Position numbers and translations under genes: made by a program | From: Streptomyces sp. NBC_01016 | GTDB lineage: Bacteria > Actinomycetota > Actinomycetes > Streptomycetales > Streptomycetaceae | Direction of reading: 5' to 3' | Assembly (NCBI RefSeq): GCF_026341035.1 | Contig: NZ_JAPEOQ010000001.1 | Coordinates: forward strand, 62,001-126,000 | Length of the DNA stretch: 64,000 nt | Shown here: positions 50,395 to 59,217 of the stretch, piece after piece | Numbering within the stretch: position 1 is the first letter of the stretch | Layout of the letters: each line of letters starts with the position of its first letter | The notes under the pieces: generated by a model | What the model was told of the DNA's origin: nothing | The model's database searches: none | What the model saw: only the letters and a program-made list of their open reading frames with translations

Positions 50395-51495
50395 TCAGAG
50401 GCGGTCGTGGCCGAAGAGAGGGGCCAGGATCATGTGGGCCGCGCCCTCCACCGCCTGGGTGTCGCCGCCGGGTGCCGCCCGCACGGGTATCGCGGGGCCG
50501 CCGCCCTCCCGGCGGGCACGGGCCGCGACGACCTGTTCCACCCCGCGTACGAATCGCTTCTCGTGCGCCGCCACCGTCCGCCCACCAAGCAGCACCGCAT
50601 CGATGTCGAGCAGGCTCACCAGGTTCGCCGCACCCTCGCCCAGTACCCGCGCGGCCTCGTCCAGCCCCCCGTCCGTGCCGGAGGCAACCGCCGCGAGGCA
50701 GAGCGCCTCGATGCAGCCCCGGTTGCCGCAACTGCACCGCGGACCGTCCAGCTGGATCACCTGGTGGCCGAACTCGCCCGCACCGGTGCGCGCGCCACGG
50801 TAGAGCGCGCCGTCGAGGACGAGCCCGGCCCCCAGTCCCGTACCGAGGTGGAGGTAGGCGAAGGAGCGTTCCCCCTCCCCCTCCAGGGCAAGACCGAGCG
50901 CCGCCGCGTTCGTGTCCTTGTCCACGACGACCGGCAGGCCGAGCCGCTCGGTGAGCGCCTCGCGCAGCGGGAAGCCGTCCCACTGCGGGAACCCGGTCAC
51001 CCGGTGCAGCACCCCGTCGGCGTGGTCCAGCGGCCCCGGCACGGCGACGCCGACGCCGAGCACCGTCTGGCCCCCGTCCGCGTCGAGCAGCGCGTCGACC
51101 TCACAGGCCGCGGCCGCGAGCACCGCGTCGGAGCCCGCGCCGAGGTCGAGCGGGGCACGCCGCGCCGCGACGACCGCGCCGGACAGATCGGTCAGCACGA
51201 TGCGCAGCTCGTCGCGGTCCAGGTGCAGGCCGACCGCGTGCGCGGCGCCCGCGAGCAGCCTGAGGACGGTGCGCGGCTTGCCCCCGGTGGAGGCCCGGCG
51301 GCCGGCCTCGACGGCGAGACCGTCCCCCCTGAGCCGCGCCGTGATCTTGCTGACGGCCTGCGGGGTGAGCCCCGTGCGCTCGGCGAGCTCCAGGCGGCTT
51401 ATCCCGGCCTCCCCCGCCGTACGCAGCAGATCGAGCACGAGCGCCGCGTTGTGCCCGCGCAGGGCGCTCAGATTCGCGCCCACCGTCGCCGCCAT
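50395..51495 (-). CDS. ROK-family transcriptional regulator
   Basis: This 366-residue regulator starts at MAATVGANLSALR, chosen for GAGGAGG five bases upstream. An N-terminal winged helix (ISRLELAERTGLTPQAVSKITARLRGDGLAVE) precedes a ROK sugar-kinase-like domain (GVGVAVPGPLDHADGVL, VVVDKDTNAAALGLAL, YLHLGTGLGAGLVLDGALYRGARTGAGEFGH). The zinc motif CSCGNRGCIE is intact. Proteins of this type sense sugars. It is divergent from the Gfo/Idh/MocA oxidoreductase, with a clear inverted repeat between, and probably controls it. Confidence 0.9.
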   Translation of the reverse strand: MAATVGANLSALRGHNAALVLDLLRTAGEAGISRLELAERTGLTPQAVSKITARLRGDGLAVEAGRRASTGGKPRTVLRLLAGAAHAVGLHLDRDELRIVLTDLSGAVVAARRAPLDLGAGSDAVLAAAACEVDALLDADGGQTVLGVGVAVPGPLDHADGVLHRVTGFPQWDGFPLREALTERLGLPVVVDKDTNAAALGLALEGEGERSFAYLHLGTGLGAGLVLDGALYRGARTGAGEFGHQVIQLDGPRCSCGNRGCIEALCLAAVASGTDGGLDEAARVLGEGAANLVSLLDIDAVLLGGRTVAAHEKRFVRGVEQVVAARARREGGGPAIPVRAAPGGDTQAVEGAAHMILAPLFGHDRL

Positions 51496-51543
51496 GGTCC
51501 TCCTCACGTGCCTGTTCATCACGTCCATTGTCCCCCGCGCTTG

Positions 51544-51570
51544 CACTTTGGCAACACCGTTGCTTAAGTG
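51544..51570. promoter_or_regulatory. 27-bp inverted repeat operator, ROK regulator
   Basis: CACTTTGGCAAC (51544-51555), ACC spacer, GTTGCTTAAGTG (51559-51570): ten of twelve bases match between arms. It lies between the two divergent genes and is the likely ROK binding site. It also argues against a GTG start at 51568 for the oxidoreductase. Confidence 0.75.
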
Positions 51571-51621
51571 GAAGGCATGGATCGTATGGAAGGTACGGAA
51601 GGTACGGAAGGTATGGAACCC

Positions 51622-52704
51622 ATGACCGGTACGACTGCCCCCTTGCGCGTGGGCCTGGTCGGCTACGGCCTGGCGGGCTCCGTCTTCCACGCCCCGCTGA
51701 TCGCCGCCACCGAGGGCCTGACCCTGGACACGGTCGTCACCTCGAACCCCGAGCGGCAGGCCCAGGCGCGCGCCGAGCACGGCGAGGGCCTGCGCTTCGT
51801 CGCGTCCCCCGACGACCTGTGGGAGCACGCGGACGAGCTCGACCTGATCGTCATCGCGTCGCCGAACAAGACGCACGTGCCGCTCGCGAAGGCCGCCATC
51901 GCCGCGGGCCTCCCGGTCGTCGTCGACAAGCCGGTCGCGGGCACCGCCGCCGAGGCCCGCGAGCTCGCGGAGCTGGCCGAGAAGCAGGGCGTCCTGCTGT
52001 CGGTCTTCCAGAACCGCCGTTGGGACAACGACTTCCTGACCCTCCAAAAGCTGCTCTCGGACGGCGAGTTGGGCGACGTCTGGCGCTTCGAGTCGCGCTT
52101 CGAGCGCTGGCGCCCGCAGCCCAAGGGCGGCTGGCGCGAGTCCGGCAACCCGGAGGAGATCGGCGGCCTCCTGTACGACCTCGGCAGCCACGTCGTCGAC
52201 CAGGCCCTGGTCCTGTTCGGCCCGGCCGTCTCCGTCTACGCCGAGTCGGACGTGCGCCGCCCCGGCGCCGAGGCCGACGACGACACGTTCATCGCGATCA
52301 CCCACGCGAACGGGGTGCGCTCGCACCTGTACGTGTCCGCCACCACCGCCCAACTCGGCCCGCGTTTCCGCGTGCTGGGCTCGCAGGCGGGCTACGTGAA
52401 GTACGGGCTCGACCCGCAGGAGGCCGCGCTGCGCGATGGCAAGCGCCCGACGGCCGGTGAGCCGTGGGGCGTCGAGGGCGAGTCGCTGTGGGGCCGCGTC
52501 GGCTCCGGCGAGTCCCCGCTGACGGGCGGCGGCCGCCCGCTCCCGACGGTCGACGGCGACTACCCCGCGTACTACGCCGCCGTCGCCGCGGCGCTGCGCG
52601 ACGGCACCCCGAACCCGGTGCCCGCCACCCAGGCCGCCGACGCGCTCGACGTCCTGGAGGCGGCCCGCGTCTCGGCCCGCGACGGAGTGACGGTGAAGCT
52701 GTGA
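51622..52704 (+). CDS. Gfo/Idh/MocA-family oxidoreductase
   Basis: This 360-residue enzyme starts at MTGTTAPLRVGLVG; earlier in-frame starts fall in a GGAAGGTAC tandem repeat or in the operator. The N-terminal Rossmann domain shows VGLVGYGLAGSVFHAPLI and the conserved VVDKPVAGT with the catalytic Lys. GGLLYDLGSHVVDQALVLFG and the later C-terminal domain match inositol/sugar dehydrogenases that use NAD(P). ROK regulation supports a sugar or polyol substrate. ATGA overlap couples it to the next gene. Confidence 0.88.
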   Translation: MTGTTAPLRVGLVGYGLAGSVFHAPLIAATEGLTLDTVVTSNPERQAQARAEHGEGLRFVASPDDLWEHADELDLIVIASPNKTHVPLAKAAIAAGLPVVVDKPVAGTAAEARELAELAEKQGVLLSVFQNRRWDNDFLTLQKLLSDGELGDVWRFESRFERWRPQPKGGWRESGNPEEIGGLLYDLGSHVVDQALVLFGPAVSVYAESDVRRPGAEADDDTFIAITHANGVRSHLYVSATTAQLGPRFRVLGSQAGYVKYGLDPQEAALRDGKRPTAGEPWGVEGESLWGRVGSGESPLTGGGRPLPTVDGDYPAYYAAVAAALRDGTPNPVPATQAADALDVLEAARVSARDGVTVKL

Positions 52705-53189
52705 TGAGCACCCAGAAAGCGAACCCCGAAAACGCCCCGCAGATCCCCGAGTTGGAGGACCAGGAGCGCCGTCTCGTCCTGAACTCCTTCACGTACGACG
52801 ACGCCTGGGCCCTCGGCAACCTGCTCGTGGACCTCGCGCGCGAGCGGCAGGCGCCGGTCGCGATCGACATCACGCGCGGCGGCCAGCAGCTGTTCCACGC
52901 GGCGCTGCCGGGCTCGGCCCCGGACAACGACGCGTGGATCGCCCGCAAGCGCCGCGTCGTCGAGCGCTACCACGCCTCGTCCTACCTGGTCGGCAGCCGC
53001 TTCCGGGCCAAGGGCACGACGTTCGAGGACGCCTCGCGCCTCGACCCGGACACGTACGCGGCACACGGCGGCGCCTTCCCGATCTCCGTACGGGGAGCGG
53101 GAGTTGTCGGCGCCGTGGTGGTCTCGGGCCTCCCGCAGATCGAGGACCACAAGCTGGTGGTGGCGGCGCTGGAGCGGTTCGTGGGCTAG
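52704..53189 (+). CDS. UPF0303/HbpS-GlcG-like (DUF336) protein
   Basis: This 161-residue protein starts at ATG overlapping the oxidoreductase stop. It is of the heme-degrading-domain/UPF0303 group related to HbpS and GlcG: FTYDDAWALGNLLVDLARERQAPVAIDITRGGQQLFHAALPGSAPDNDAWIARKR, then GGAFPISVRGAGVVGAVVVSGLPQIEDHKLVVAALERF. There is no signal peptide, so it is cytoplasmic. These proteins often accompany sugar-oxidoreductase genes; the exact role is unknown. Confidence 0.85.
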   Translation: MSTQKANPENAPQIPELEDQERRLVLNSFTYDDAWALGNLLVDLARERQAPVAIDITRGGQQLFHAALPGSAPDNDAWIARKRRVVERYHASSYLVGSRFRAKGTTFEDASRLDPDTYAAHGGAFPISVRGAGVVGAVVVSGLPQIEDHKLVVAALERFVG

Positions 53190-53206
53190 GGCGGCGTGGC
53201 CCTGGT

Positions 53207-54619
53207 TCAGCCACGGACTCCGGTCCGCCGCCTGCGCGCCAGGAAGACGGCGCCCGCGCCCGTCGCCGCGATGCCCGCAGCGATCGAGCCGAGCACCGCG
53301 GCGCCGAGGGACGGCGTACCGGTGTCGGCGAGATGGCCCCCGCCACCGCCCGTGCCTCCCGTACCTCCGGTGCTTCCGCCGCCGGACGCCCCGCCGTTGT
53401 CACCGCCGCCGGACGGGGGTGCGGGGGTGGTGTCACTCGGGGAGGGAGTGGGTGTGGTCTCGCTGGGGGTGGGAGTGGGGGTGTCCGTCGGAGTGGGGGT
53501 CGGAGTCGGCGTGTCCCCGGTGGGCGTCGGTGTGGGCGTGGGGTCGGGGTTGTACGGGTCGGAGCAGTTCGGCAGGTCACCGACGAACGGGTAGGCGTGG
53601 AACTCCTCGCCCCCACCGCCGGACGCCGTCGTGGACCCGTGAGTGAGTGAACCGGCCGTGTAGAGGCGGCCGTTGGTGCCGGACATGCTCACGGTCGTCG
53701 TACTCGACTGGTTGCCGACGAGGACGCTCCCCGAGAACTGGGTGCCGCCCGCGAGCTCCACGCTCGTCGCGTCGGGGAAATTCCACAACAGCCGGTCGCG
53801 CAGCTCGGCCGGGAGCATCGTCTCGTACGTGTTGATCTCCCGCGCGCTCCCGTAGAGGTTCACCAGCACGGTGGCCCCCGACGGAATGCCGTCGAACCGG
53901 AAACCCGACGAGCCGCCGCTGGCGGAAACCAGGTCGGCGTCGACGTCGAAGATCTGGATCGGGGAGCTGCCGTCGCCGGTGAAGACCGTGGCGTTGCCGT
54001 TGTTGACGGCGGTGCCGGTCGGGGCGCGGCGTACGCCGCGGTCGTACGCGTAGCAGTGGCTGGCGTCGGTGAGGTCCTGCCGGATGCCCTTGTAGGGCGC
54101 GGCCGCGTCGGGGTCGTGGACGGACCGGCTCTCCACGGTGCCGTCGAGGGTGCCCCCGTACCGCGCGACACCGGTGGCCCCGTCGGCCTCCACCGCGACC
54201 CGCTCCCCCGCGGCGACCGTCAGATCACCGCCGACGGTGAGGAAGTCGGTACCGTCCTCGGGCGGCACGCGCGATCCCACGCCCGCGACGCCCACGTTGT
54301 AGAGCCCCGAGACGCCGGGGTCCTTGTCCTGGTCGTAATCGCCGAGGACGACGACCTTGCCCTCCGCCTCCGCGGAGCCACGGCGGACGAGGAAGTCCCC
54401 TCCGACGTAGATGTTGATGTTGTTGTCGTGGCCGGTGGGAGTGCCGTTGTTCGTGTCCGGGTACGTGCCCGGACAGTCGGGGCCCAGGCAGGGCCCGAGC
54501 CCGTCCGGCAGCGGATCGGCGTACGCGGGCCCGACGGCGGCCCCTACGAGGAGGACCGCGGAGGCGAGGACCCCGGCCGGAAGCCGGGACTTTGAGATGA
54601 CGGTACGAATTGTTCCCAT
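53207..54619 (-). CDS. Choice-of-anchor A surface protein with LADTG sorting signal
   Basis: This 470-residue protein starts at MGTIRTVISK. A signal peptide (AGVLASAVLLVGAAVGPAYA) leads to a choice-of-anchor A domain (DNNINIYVGGDFLVRRGSAEAEGKVVVLGDYD; FLTVGGDLTVAAGERV; FSGSVLVGNQSSTTTVSMSGTNGRLYTAGSL). A long Thr-Pro repeat (TPTPTPTPTGDTPTP) and Gly-rich stalk follow, then LADTG, a hydrophobic helix and RRRRTGVRG. LADTG fits the class E sortase motif LAxTG. The protein is probably displayed on the cell wall; its binding partner is unknown. Confidence 0.9.
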   Translation of the reverse strand: MGTIRTVISKSRLPAGVLASAVLLVGAAVGPAYADPLPDGLGPCLGPDCPGTYPDTNNGTPTGHDNNINIYVGGDFLVRRGSAEAEGKVVVLGDYDQDKDPGVSGLYNVGVAGVGSRVPPEDGTDFLTVGGDLTVAAGERVAVEADGATGVARYGGTLDGTVESRSVHDPDAAAPYKGIRQDLTDASHCYAYDRGVRRAPTGTAVNNGNATVFTGDGSSPIQIFDVDADLVSASGGSSGFRFDGIPSGATVLVNLYGSAREINTYETMLPAELRDRLLWNFPDATSVELAGGTQFSGSVLVGNQSSTTTVSMSGTNGRLYTAGSLTHGSTTASGGGGEEFHAYPFVGDLPNCSDPYNPDPTPTPTPTGDTPTPTPTPTDTPTPTPSETTPTPSPSDTTPAPPSGGGDNGGASGGGSTGGTGGTGGGGGHLADTGTPSLGAAVLGSIAAGIAATGAGAVFLARRRRTGVRG

Positions 54620-54742
54620 GCCCGAACTATGGGAACGGCCCTCCCGCCCTCCGGGGAGACACGCACCCAGGGCCGCCGAGGGCACCCCGATCGGGGGTGC
54701 CCCGGCGACTCCCGTCACCCGGCGGAGAGGCGGAGGGAGCGC

Positions 54743-55600
54743 CTACGCCCCCTTCAGCTCCTGCCGCTGTCGCCCGAGCCCGTCGATCTCCAGCTCCACC
54801 ACGTCACCCGCCCGCAGATACGGCTTCGGCTCGGGCTGGCCCATGGCGACGCCCGCCGGCGTACCGGTGTTGATGACGTCGCCGGGGTACAGGGTCATGA
54901 ACTGGCTTACGTAGCGCACCACTTCGGCGACCGGGAAGATCTGGTCGGCCGTCGTGCCGTCCTGCTTGAGCTCGCCGTTCACCCACAGCCGCAGCCCGAG
55001 CGCCTGCGGGTCCGGCACCTCGTCGGCGGTCACGAGCCACGGGCCGAGCGGGTTGAACGTCTCGCAGTTCTTGCCCTTGTCCCACGTGCCGCCGCGCTCG
55101 ATCTGGAACTCGCGCTCCGACACGTCGTGCGCGACCGCGTACCCGGCGACGCAGCGCAGCGCCGCCTCCTGGGACTCGGCGTAGCGGGCCGTGCGTCCGA
55201 TGACGATGGCCAGCTCGACCTCCCAGTCCGTCTTCACGGAGCCGCGCGGTACGAGGACCGTGTCGTCGGGCCCGACGACCGTGTCGGCCGCCTTGAAGAA
55301 CACGACCGGCTCGGCGGGCGGCTCGGCGCCGGTCTCCGCCGCGTGGTCGTGGTAGTTCAGCCCGATGCACACGACCTTGCCGATACGGGCCACCGGCGGG
55401 CCGATCCGCAGCCCCGACGCGTCGAGGACGGGCAGCTCCCCGGCCGCGGCAGCGGCCCGTACGCGCTCGATCGCGGCGTCGTCGGCGAGCAGCGCCCCGT
55501 CGACGTCCGTGACGAGTTCCGACAGGTCGCGCAGGGTTCCCTCGGCGTCGAGCAGCGCGGGGCGCTCGGCTCCGGCGGGACCGACTCGCAGCAGCTTCAT
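54743..55600 (-). CDS. Fumarylacetoacetate hydrolase-family protein
   Basis: This 285-residue enzyme starts at MKLLRVGPAG after AGGGAG. The FAH fold shows IGKVVCIGLNYHDHAAETG, EPVVFFKAADTVVGPDDTV, KTDWEVELAIVIGRTAR (metal-binding Glu residues), GYAVAHDVSEREFQIERGGTWDKGKNCETFNPLGPWLV and VINTGTPAGVAMG. It is of the group that includes acylpyruvases and 2-hydroxyhepta-2,4-diene-1,7-dioate isomerases. Substrate uncertain. It stands alone. Confidence 0.9.
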   Translation of the reverse strand: MKLLRVGPAGAERPALLDAEGTLRDLSELVTDVDGALLADDAAIERVRAAAAAGELPVLDASGLRIGPPVARIGKVVCIGLNYHDHAAETGAEPPAEPVVFFKAADTVVGPDDTVLVPRGSVKTDWEVELAIVIGRTARYAESQEAALRCVAGYAVAHDVSEREFQIERGGTWDKGKNCETFNPLGPWLVTADEVPDPQALGLRLWVNGELKQDGTTADQIFPVAEVVRYVSQFMTLYPGDVINTGTPAGVAMGQPEPKPYLRAGDVVELEIDGLGRQRQELKGA

Positions 55601-55741
55601 GGTGTAACTCCCTCTGCAGTAGGAGGAGCCTCCACGGCCCGGTGCGGCGTGCAGCCATCGGAGGACTGGTCGATCCTCCAAGGTGAACGTCCAGTCCGCA
55701 ATACCCCGTTCACGGACTGGACCCGGACCATCGCCGAGAGT

Positions 55742-56512
55742 TCAGAGCGCGGGCGCGGCCGCCACCCCACCGGCGTACGGCATGTCCCGGTAGAGCACGG
55801 CGCGCTCGATCGAACTCCACGTCGTCGACGTGACGACGTACAGCGCGGCGGCGAGCGGCACGAAGGCGACCGTGAAGAGGGTGAAGAAGGACATCAGCGG
55901 CATGAACTTGCCCATCGCCGCCATGCCGGGCGCCTGCGGCTGGTCGCCGTTCGGCTTGTTCTGCTGCGCCTGCGCCATCTGCCGCTTCGTCCGCCGGTAG
56001 TTGAAGCTCGCGACGGTGGCGACGAGCGCGAACAGCGCCACGTAGACGAGCCCCTGCTCCCCGAAGAGCCCGCCGTGCGCGAGCGCGTCGTGGAACCGGC
56101 CGCCGAGCGGGGCCGCGCCGAGGGTGTGGCCGAGCAGCGCGTTGGGCTCGCCGCCGATGCTCCGGTTGGAGAACAGGTGGTAGAGCAGGAAGAACGCCGG
56201 CATCTGGAAGAGCATCGGCAGGCAGCCGGTCAGCGGGGAGACCTTCTCCTCGCGGTGCAGCTCCATGATCGCCTTCTGCATCGCCTCGGGGCTGCTCTTG
56301 TGCTTCTTGCGCAGCTCGGCGATGCGCGGCTGCAGCTTGGCCCGTTCCCGCTGCCCACGGGCCGCGGCCCGCGACAGGGGGTGGACGAGGAGGCGTACGA
56401 ACGCGGTGAACAGGATGATCGCCGCGGCCGTGGCCGAGGCGCCCAGCAGTGGCTGGAGGAAGTGGGCGAGATGCTCGACCAGGCTGGCGAAAACGGACAT
56501 GAACGACGACAT
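55742..56512 (-). CDS. Second YidC/Oxa1-type membrane insertase
   Basis: This 256-residue protein starts at MSSFMSVFASL, chosen for GGAGGG eight bases upstream. Five helices (ATAAAIILFTAFVRLLVHPL; LPMLFQMPAFFLLYHLF; VYVALFALVATVASF; LMSFFTLFTVAFVPLAAALYVVTSTTWS) and the conserved REEKVSPLTGCLPMLFQMP loop define the family. The hydrophilic-groove arginine is in FVRLLVHP. The main yidC lies next to the origin with rnpA and jag; this copy is shorter and stands beside a DUF6412 gene, a pairing seen in Streptomyces. It may insert a special set of membrane proteins. Confidence 0.9.
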   Translation of the reverse strand: MSSFMSVFASLVEHLAHFLQPLLGASATAAAIILFTAFVRLLVHPLSRAAARGQRERAKLQPRIAELRKKHKSSPEAMQKAIMELHREEKVSPLTGCLPMLFQMPAFFLLYHLFSNRSIGGEPNALLGHTLGAAPLGGRFHDALAHGGLFGEQGLVYVALFALVATVASFNYRRTKRQMAQAQQNKPNGDQPQAPGMAAMGKFMPLMSFFTLFTVAFVPLAAALYVVTSTTWSSIERAVLYRDMPYAGGVAAAPAL

Positions 56513-56596
56513 GAGTGAGCCCTCCGGGGGTCTCGTCGTGCCTGACATCGGAATGCGAGTCGGCGTGACGGACTACGGCCCCGTACGAGGTAGGGG

Positions 56597-56932
56597 CTAG
56601 TAAGCCGTCGGGACGAGGCGTCCGGGTGCTCGGGGCCTGGGGCGGCCCGAGGCGTCGGGATCGCGCTGCGGCAGGAACGCGGTGCGCCGCTCCCGGTCGC
56701 GGATGGCGGTGCGGACGCGGGTGCGCGCCACGGCGGGCGCGGAGCGCGCGGCGAGGACGGCGCAGGCGGCGAGCGCGGAGCCCGCCGCGGCGGTCGCGGC
56801 GAGCGCGACGGCGCCGGCGATGCTGCCGGTGTCGACGAGCGCCGAACCGAGGAGGACGAAGAGCAGCAGGGCGACGGGCCGCAGCGTCATGGACCCGACG
56901 GATCCAACGGACCCACTGGTCGTGCGTGCCAT
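56597..56932 (-). CDS. DUF6412-type small membrane protein
   Basis: This 111-residue protein has two TM helices (LRPVALLLFVLLGSALVDTGSIAG; ALAATAAAGSALAACAVLAARS) and a basic, Arg/Pro-rich C-terminus (RDRERRTAFLPQRDPDASGRPRPRAPGRLVP). It is transcribed toward the yidC paralogue, 84 bases upstream of it, and is probably cotranscribed. The motif FLPQRDPDA is characteristic of the family. Function unknown; a YidC helper or client is possible. Confidence 0.8.
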   Translation of the reverse strand: MARTTSGSVGSVGSMTLRPVALLLFVLLGSALVDTGSIAGAVALAATAAAGSALAACAVLAARSAPAVARTRVRTAIRDRERRTAFLPQRDPDASGRPRPRAPGRLVPTAY

Positions 56933-56987
56933 GTGCCTGCCTCCTCTCCCCGCTCCCGTTTCGTTCGGGCTGTATGCGTCCTGTCAG

Positions 56988-57515
56988 TTATACAGGTTCG
57001 GTCACGACCGGCTGGAGGAGGCGCCGGGGCGCGAGCAGGGCCCGGCTCACCGGATCGGCGGGGTCCGGGTCGAGCGCGGCGCCGGGCAGCATCTCGACGT
57101 CCTCCGGTGGCACGAAGCCCCCGCAGGCCGGGCACTCCCCCACGACGCCGAGCCCGGTGCCGCACGCGGCGTGCCGGAACTCACGCGCCGGCAGGGTCCC
57201 CGGGATCGTCCGCCCCCACGCGCTGAGCGAGAGCAGCACCGGCCACAGCCCGCGTCCGTGCGCGGTCACGACGTACTCGTCGCGCGGCGGCGACTCCTGG
57301 TAGCGGCGCTTCTCCAGGACCCCGGCCGCGGTGAGCGCCTGGAGCCGGGTGGCGAGGACGGCGCGCGGGATGCCGAGGTGGACGAGGAAGTCGTTGTAGC
57401 GCCGCACGCCGTAGAGGGCGTCGCGTACGACGAGGAGCGTCCAGCGTTCGCCGACGACCTCCAGCGCACGGGCGGCCGAGCACTGCTGCGTCGCGTAGTC
57501 CTTGCCGAGAGCCAT
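56988..57515 (-). CDS. HxlR-family transcriptional regulator
   Basis: This 175-residue protein has an HxlR-type winged helix (CSAARALEVVGERWTLLVVRDALYGVRRYNDFLVHLGIPRAVLATRLQALTAAGVLEKRRYQ) with the conserved early Cys (QQCSAAR). A C-terminal extension contains four Cys-like positions (AACGTGLG, ECPACGG), perhaps a zinc site. It is divergent from the MFS transporter gene across a striking inverted repeat, so it almost certainly represses that gene and itself. Redox or ligand sensing through the cysteine is possible. Confidence 0.9.
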   Translation of the reverse strand: MALGKDYATQQCSAARALEVVGERWTLLVVRDALYGVRRYNDFLVHLGIPRAVLATRLQALTAAGVLEKRRYQESPPRDEYVVTAHGRGLWPVLLSLSAWGRTIPGTLPAREFRHAACGTGLGVVGECPACGGFVPPEDVEMLPGAALDPDPADPVSRALLAPRRLLQPVVTEPV

Positions 57516-57545
57516 GGCCCCACTGTAGCCACTTTTCCAGCCGAA

Positions 57546-57607
57546 GGTTCAGTGAACGAACTTACCGTGCTACGTTCACCTCACCCGGTAAGTTCATTCA
57601 CTGAACC
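57546..57607. promoter_or_regulatory. HxlR operator: 22-bp inverted arms
   Basis: Arms at 57546-57567 (GGTTCAGTGAACG then AACTTACCG) and 57586-57607 match at 21 of 22 positions after inversion, with an 18-base spacer. Each arm contains smaller GTTCA/TGAAC half-sites. The element lies exactly between the divergent regulator and transporter genes. Confidence 0.85.
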
Positions 57608-57616
57608 TCAGACTGG

Positions 57617-59065
57617 ATGGGTCCAGCCATGCCACAGCCCATGCCACCGCCCACGCCACAGCCCGTACTCGCGAAGGCTCCGCCGCAAGCCCCCGCCCCC
57701 GTCCGCCCGACCGCCACCCTCGCCGTCACGAGCGCGGCGACGGCGGTGGCGCTGATGACGTACGCGGCGCCGTCGATCACGCTCGGCGACACCGCCGCGT
57801 CCCTGCACACCGGCCTCTCCGCCCAGGCCTGGCTGCTGAACGGCACCCCGCTCGGCCTCGCCGCGCTGCTCCTGGTCGCGGGCAGCCTCGCCGACGACTA
57901 CGGGCGGCGCCGCGCCTTCGTCCTCGGCACCTTCGCCCTCGGCCTCATGACGATCCTGGGCGCACTGGCCCCCACCACCCTGCTGTTCACGCTCGCCCGG
58001 GTCGCGCAGGGCGCCGCCTCGGCCGCGATCATCGCCGCGAGCCTGGGCCTGCTGGTGCACGCGTTCCCGACCCCGGCGGGCCGCATCAGGGCGACGGGGG
58101 TGTGGGGCGCGTTCGTCAGCGGCGGCATCGCGCTCGGCCCGGTGGCGGCGGGCTGGGTGTCCCAACTCGCCGACTGGCGCTGGGCGTACGCGGTCCTGGG
58201 CGCGGCCACGCTCCTCGTCGCGGCCCTCGCGCCCCGCGCCCTGACAGAGTCCCTCTCACCCCGCACCGGCCGCCCCGATCTGCCCGGCGCCCTCACACTC
58301 GGCCTCGCCCTGGTCGCCCTCCTCGCCGCGCTCACGCTCGGCCGCGACGGCTGGCTCCGTGCCCCCATCGGCGTACTGCTCGCGGCAACCGCCGTACTCC
58401 TGGCGGCATTTGTGGCGGTCGAACGCCGCAGTGCGAGCCCCATGCTCGACCTCTCGCTCCTGCGCCGCCCGCTCTTCCTGGCCTCCACGGCAGGGGGTCT
58501 GTTCACGGGTCTGTCGGTCATCGCGCTCTTCAGCTACGTCCCGACGCTCGTCCAGCACACGATGGGCGTGTCCCCGATGGGCACGGCCGGTCTTTTCGTG
58601 GTCTGGTCCGGCACGTCGTTCCTCGTCGCGCTTCAGGCGCGGCGCCTGGCGGGCCGGGTCTCGCCGCGCCACCAACTGACCGTCGGCTTCGCCCTGCACG
58701 CGCTGGCCGTCGCCACGATGCTGGGCGCGGCGGGCTCCGGCCACTGGACGCGGCTGCTGCCCGGGCTCGTCGTCTCCGGCATCGGCAGCGGACTCCTCAA
58801 CGCCGCGCTCCCGCTGCTCGCCGTCGAGTCGGTACCGGCCGGGCGCGCGGCGATGGGCTCGGGCGCCAACAACACGGCGCGGTACATCGGTTCGGCGGCC
58901 GGGGTGGCCCTGATGATCGCGGTGTCCACGTCGACGGGCACGTCGTCGCACGCGCTGGCCCAGGGCACGAACGCGGCGCTGATCGCCTCCGGCGCGCTGG
59001 CCCTCGCGGCGGCGGGCCTGCTGCTCGGGCTGCGGGAGCGACGGGCGCCGCAACCGCGGGTGTGA
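57617..59065 (+). CDS. MFS drug-efflux transporter (DHA2-like, 14 TM)
   Basis: This 482-residue transporter has about 14 helices. Motif A-like GSLADDYGRRRAFVLG follows helix 2; motif C-type GAFVSGGIALGPVAAGWVSQLADWRWAY lies near helix 5. AVESVPAGRAAMGSGANNTARYIGSAAG is typical of DHA2 proton-drug antiporters. The N-terminal 30 residues are Pro-rich. The start is only nine bases after the operator, so the mRNA may have a very short leader. HxlR control implies induction by a toxic compound. Confidence 0.9.
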   Translation: MGPAMPQPMPPPTPQPVLAKAPPQAPAPVRPTATLAVTSAATAVALMTYAAPSITLGDTAASLHTGLSAQAWLLNGTPLGLAALLLVAGSLADDYGRRRAFVLGTFALGLMTILGALAPTTLLFTLARVAQGAASAAIIAASLGLLVHAFPTPAGRIRATGVWGAFVSGGIALGPVAAGWVSQLADWRWAYAVLGAATLLVAALAPRALTESLSPRTGRPDLPGALTLGLALVALLAALTLGRDGWLRAPIGVLLAATAVLLAAFVAVERRSASPMLDLSLLRRPLFLASTAGGLFTGLSVIALFSYVPTLVQHTMGVSPMGTAGLFVVWSGTSFLVALQARRLAGRVSPRHQLTVGFALHALAVATMLGAAGSGHWTRLLPGLVVSGIGSGLLNAALPLLAVESVPAGRAAMGSGANNTARYIGSAAGVALMIAVSTSTGTSSHALAQGTNAALIASGALALAAAGLLLGLRERRAPQPRV

Positions 59066-59075
59066 GGAGCCGCGT

Positions 59076-59125
59076 TGCGGGGGTTCTCCCTACCCTGCAC
59101 GGGCGTGCGGGGGTTCTCCCTACCC
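59076..59125. promoter_or_regulatory. Two 20-bp direct repeats upstream of the FtsX permease
   Basis: TGCGGGGGTTCTCCCTACCC occurs at 59076-59095 and 59106-59125, 30 bp apart (about three helical turns), 90-140 bases before the permease start. This suggests a dimeric activator such as a response regulator; none is adjacent. Confidence 0.6.
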
Positions 59126-59217
59126 CACACACGGGCGCCACTCCCATGGGCGCGCACGACCTACGTCCCTAGCGTGATCGGTGAGATCAGGCGGAGGGGA
59201 CGAGGGGACGACGGGAC

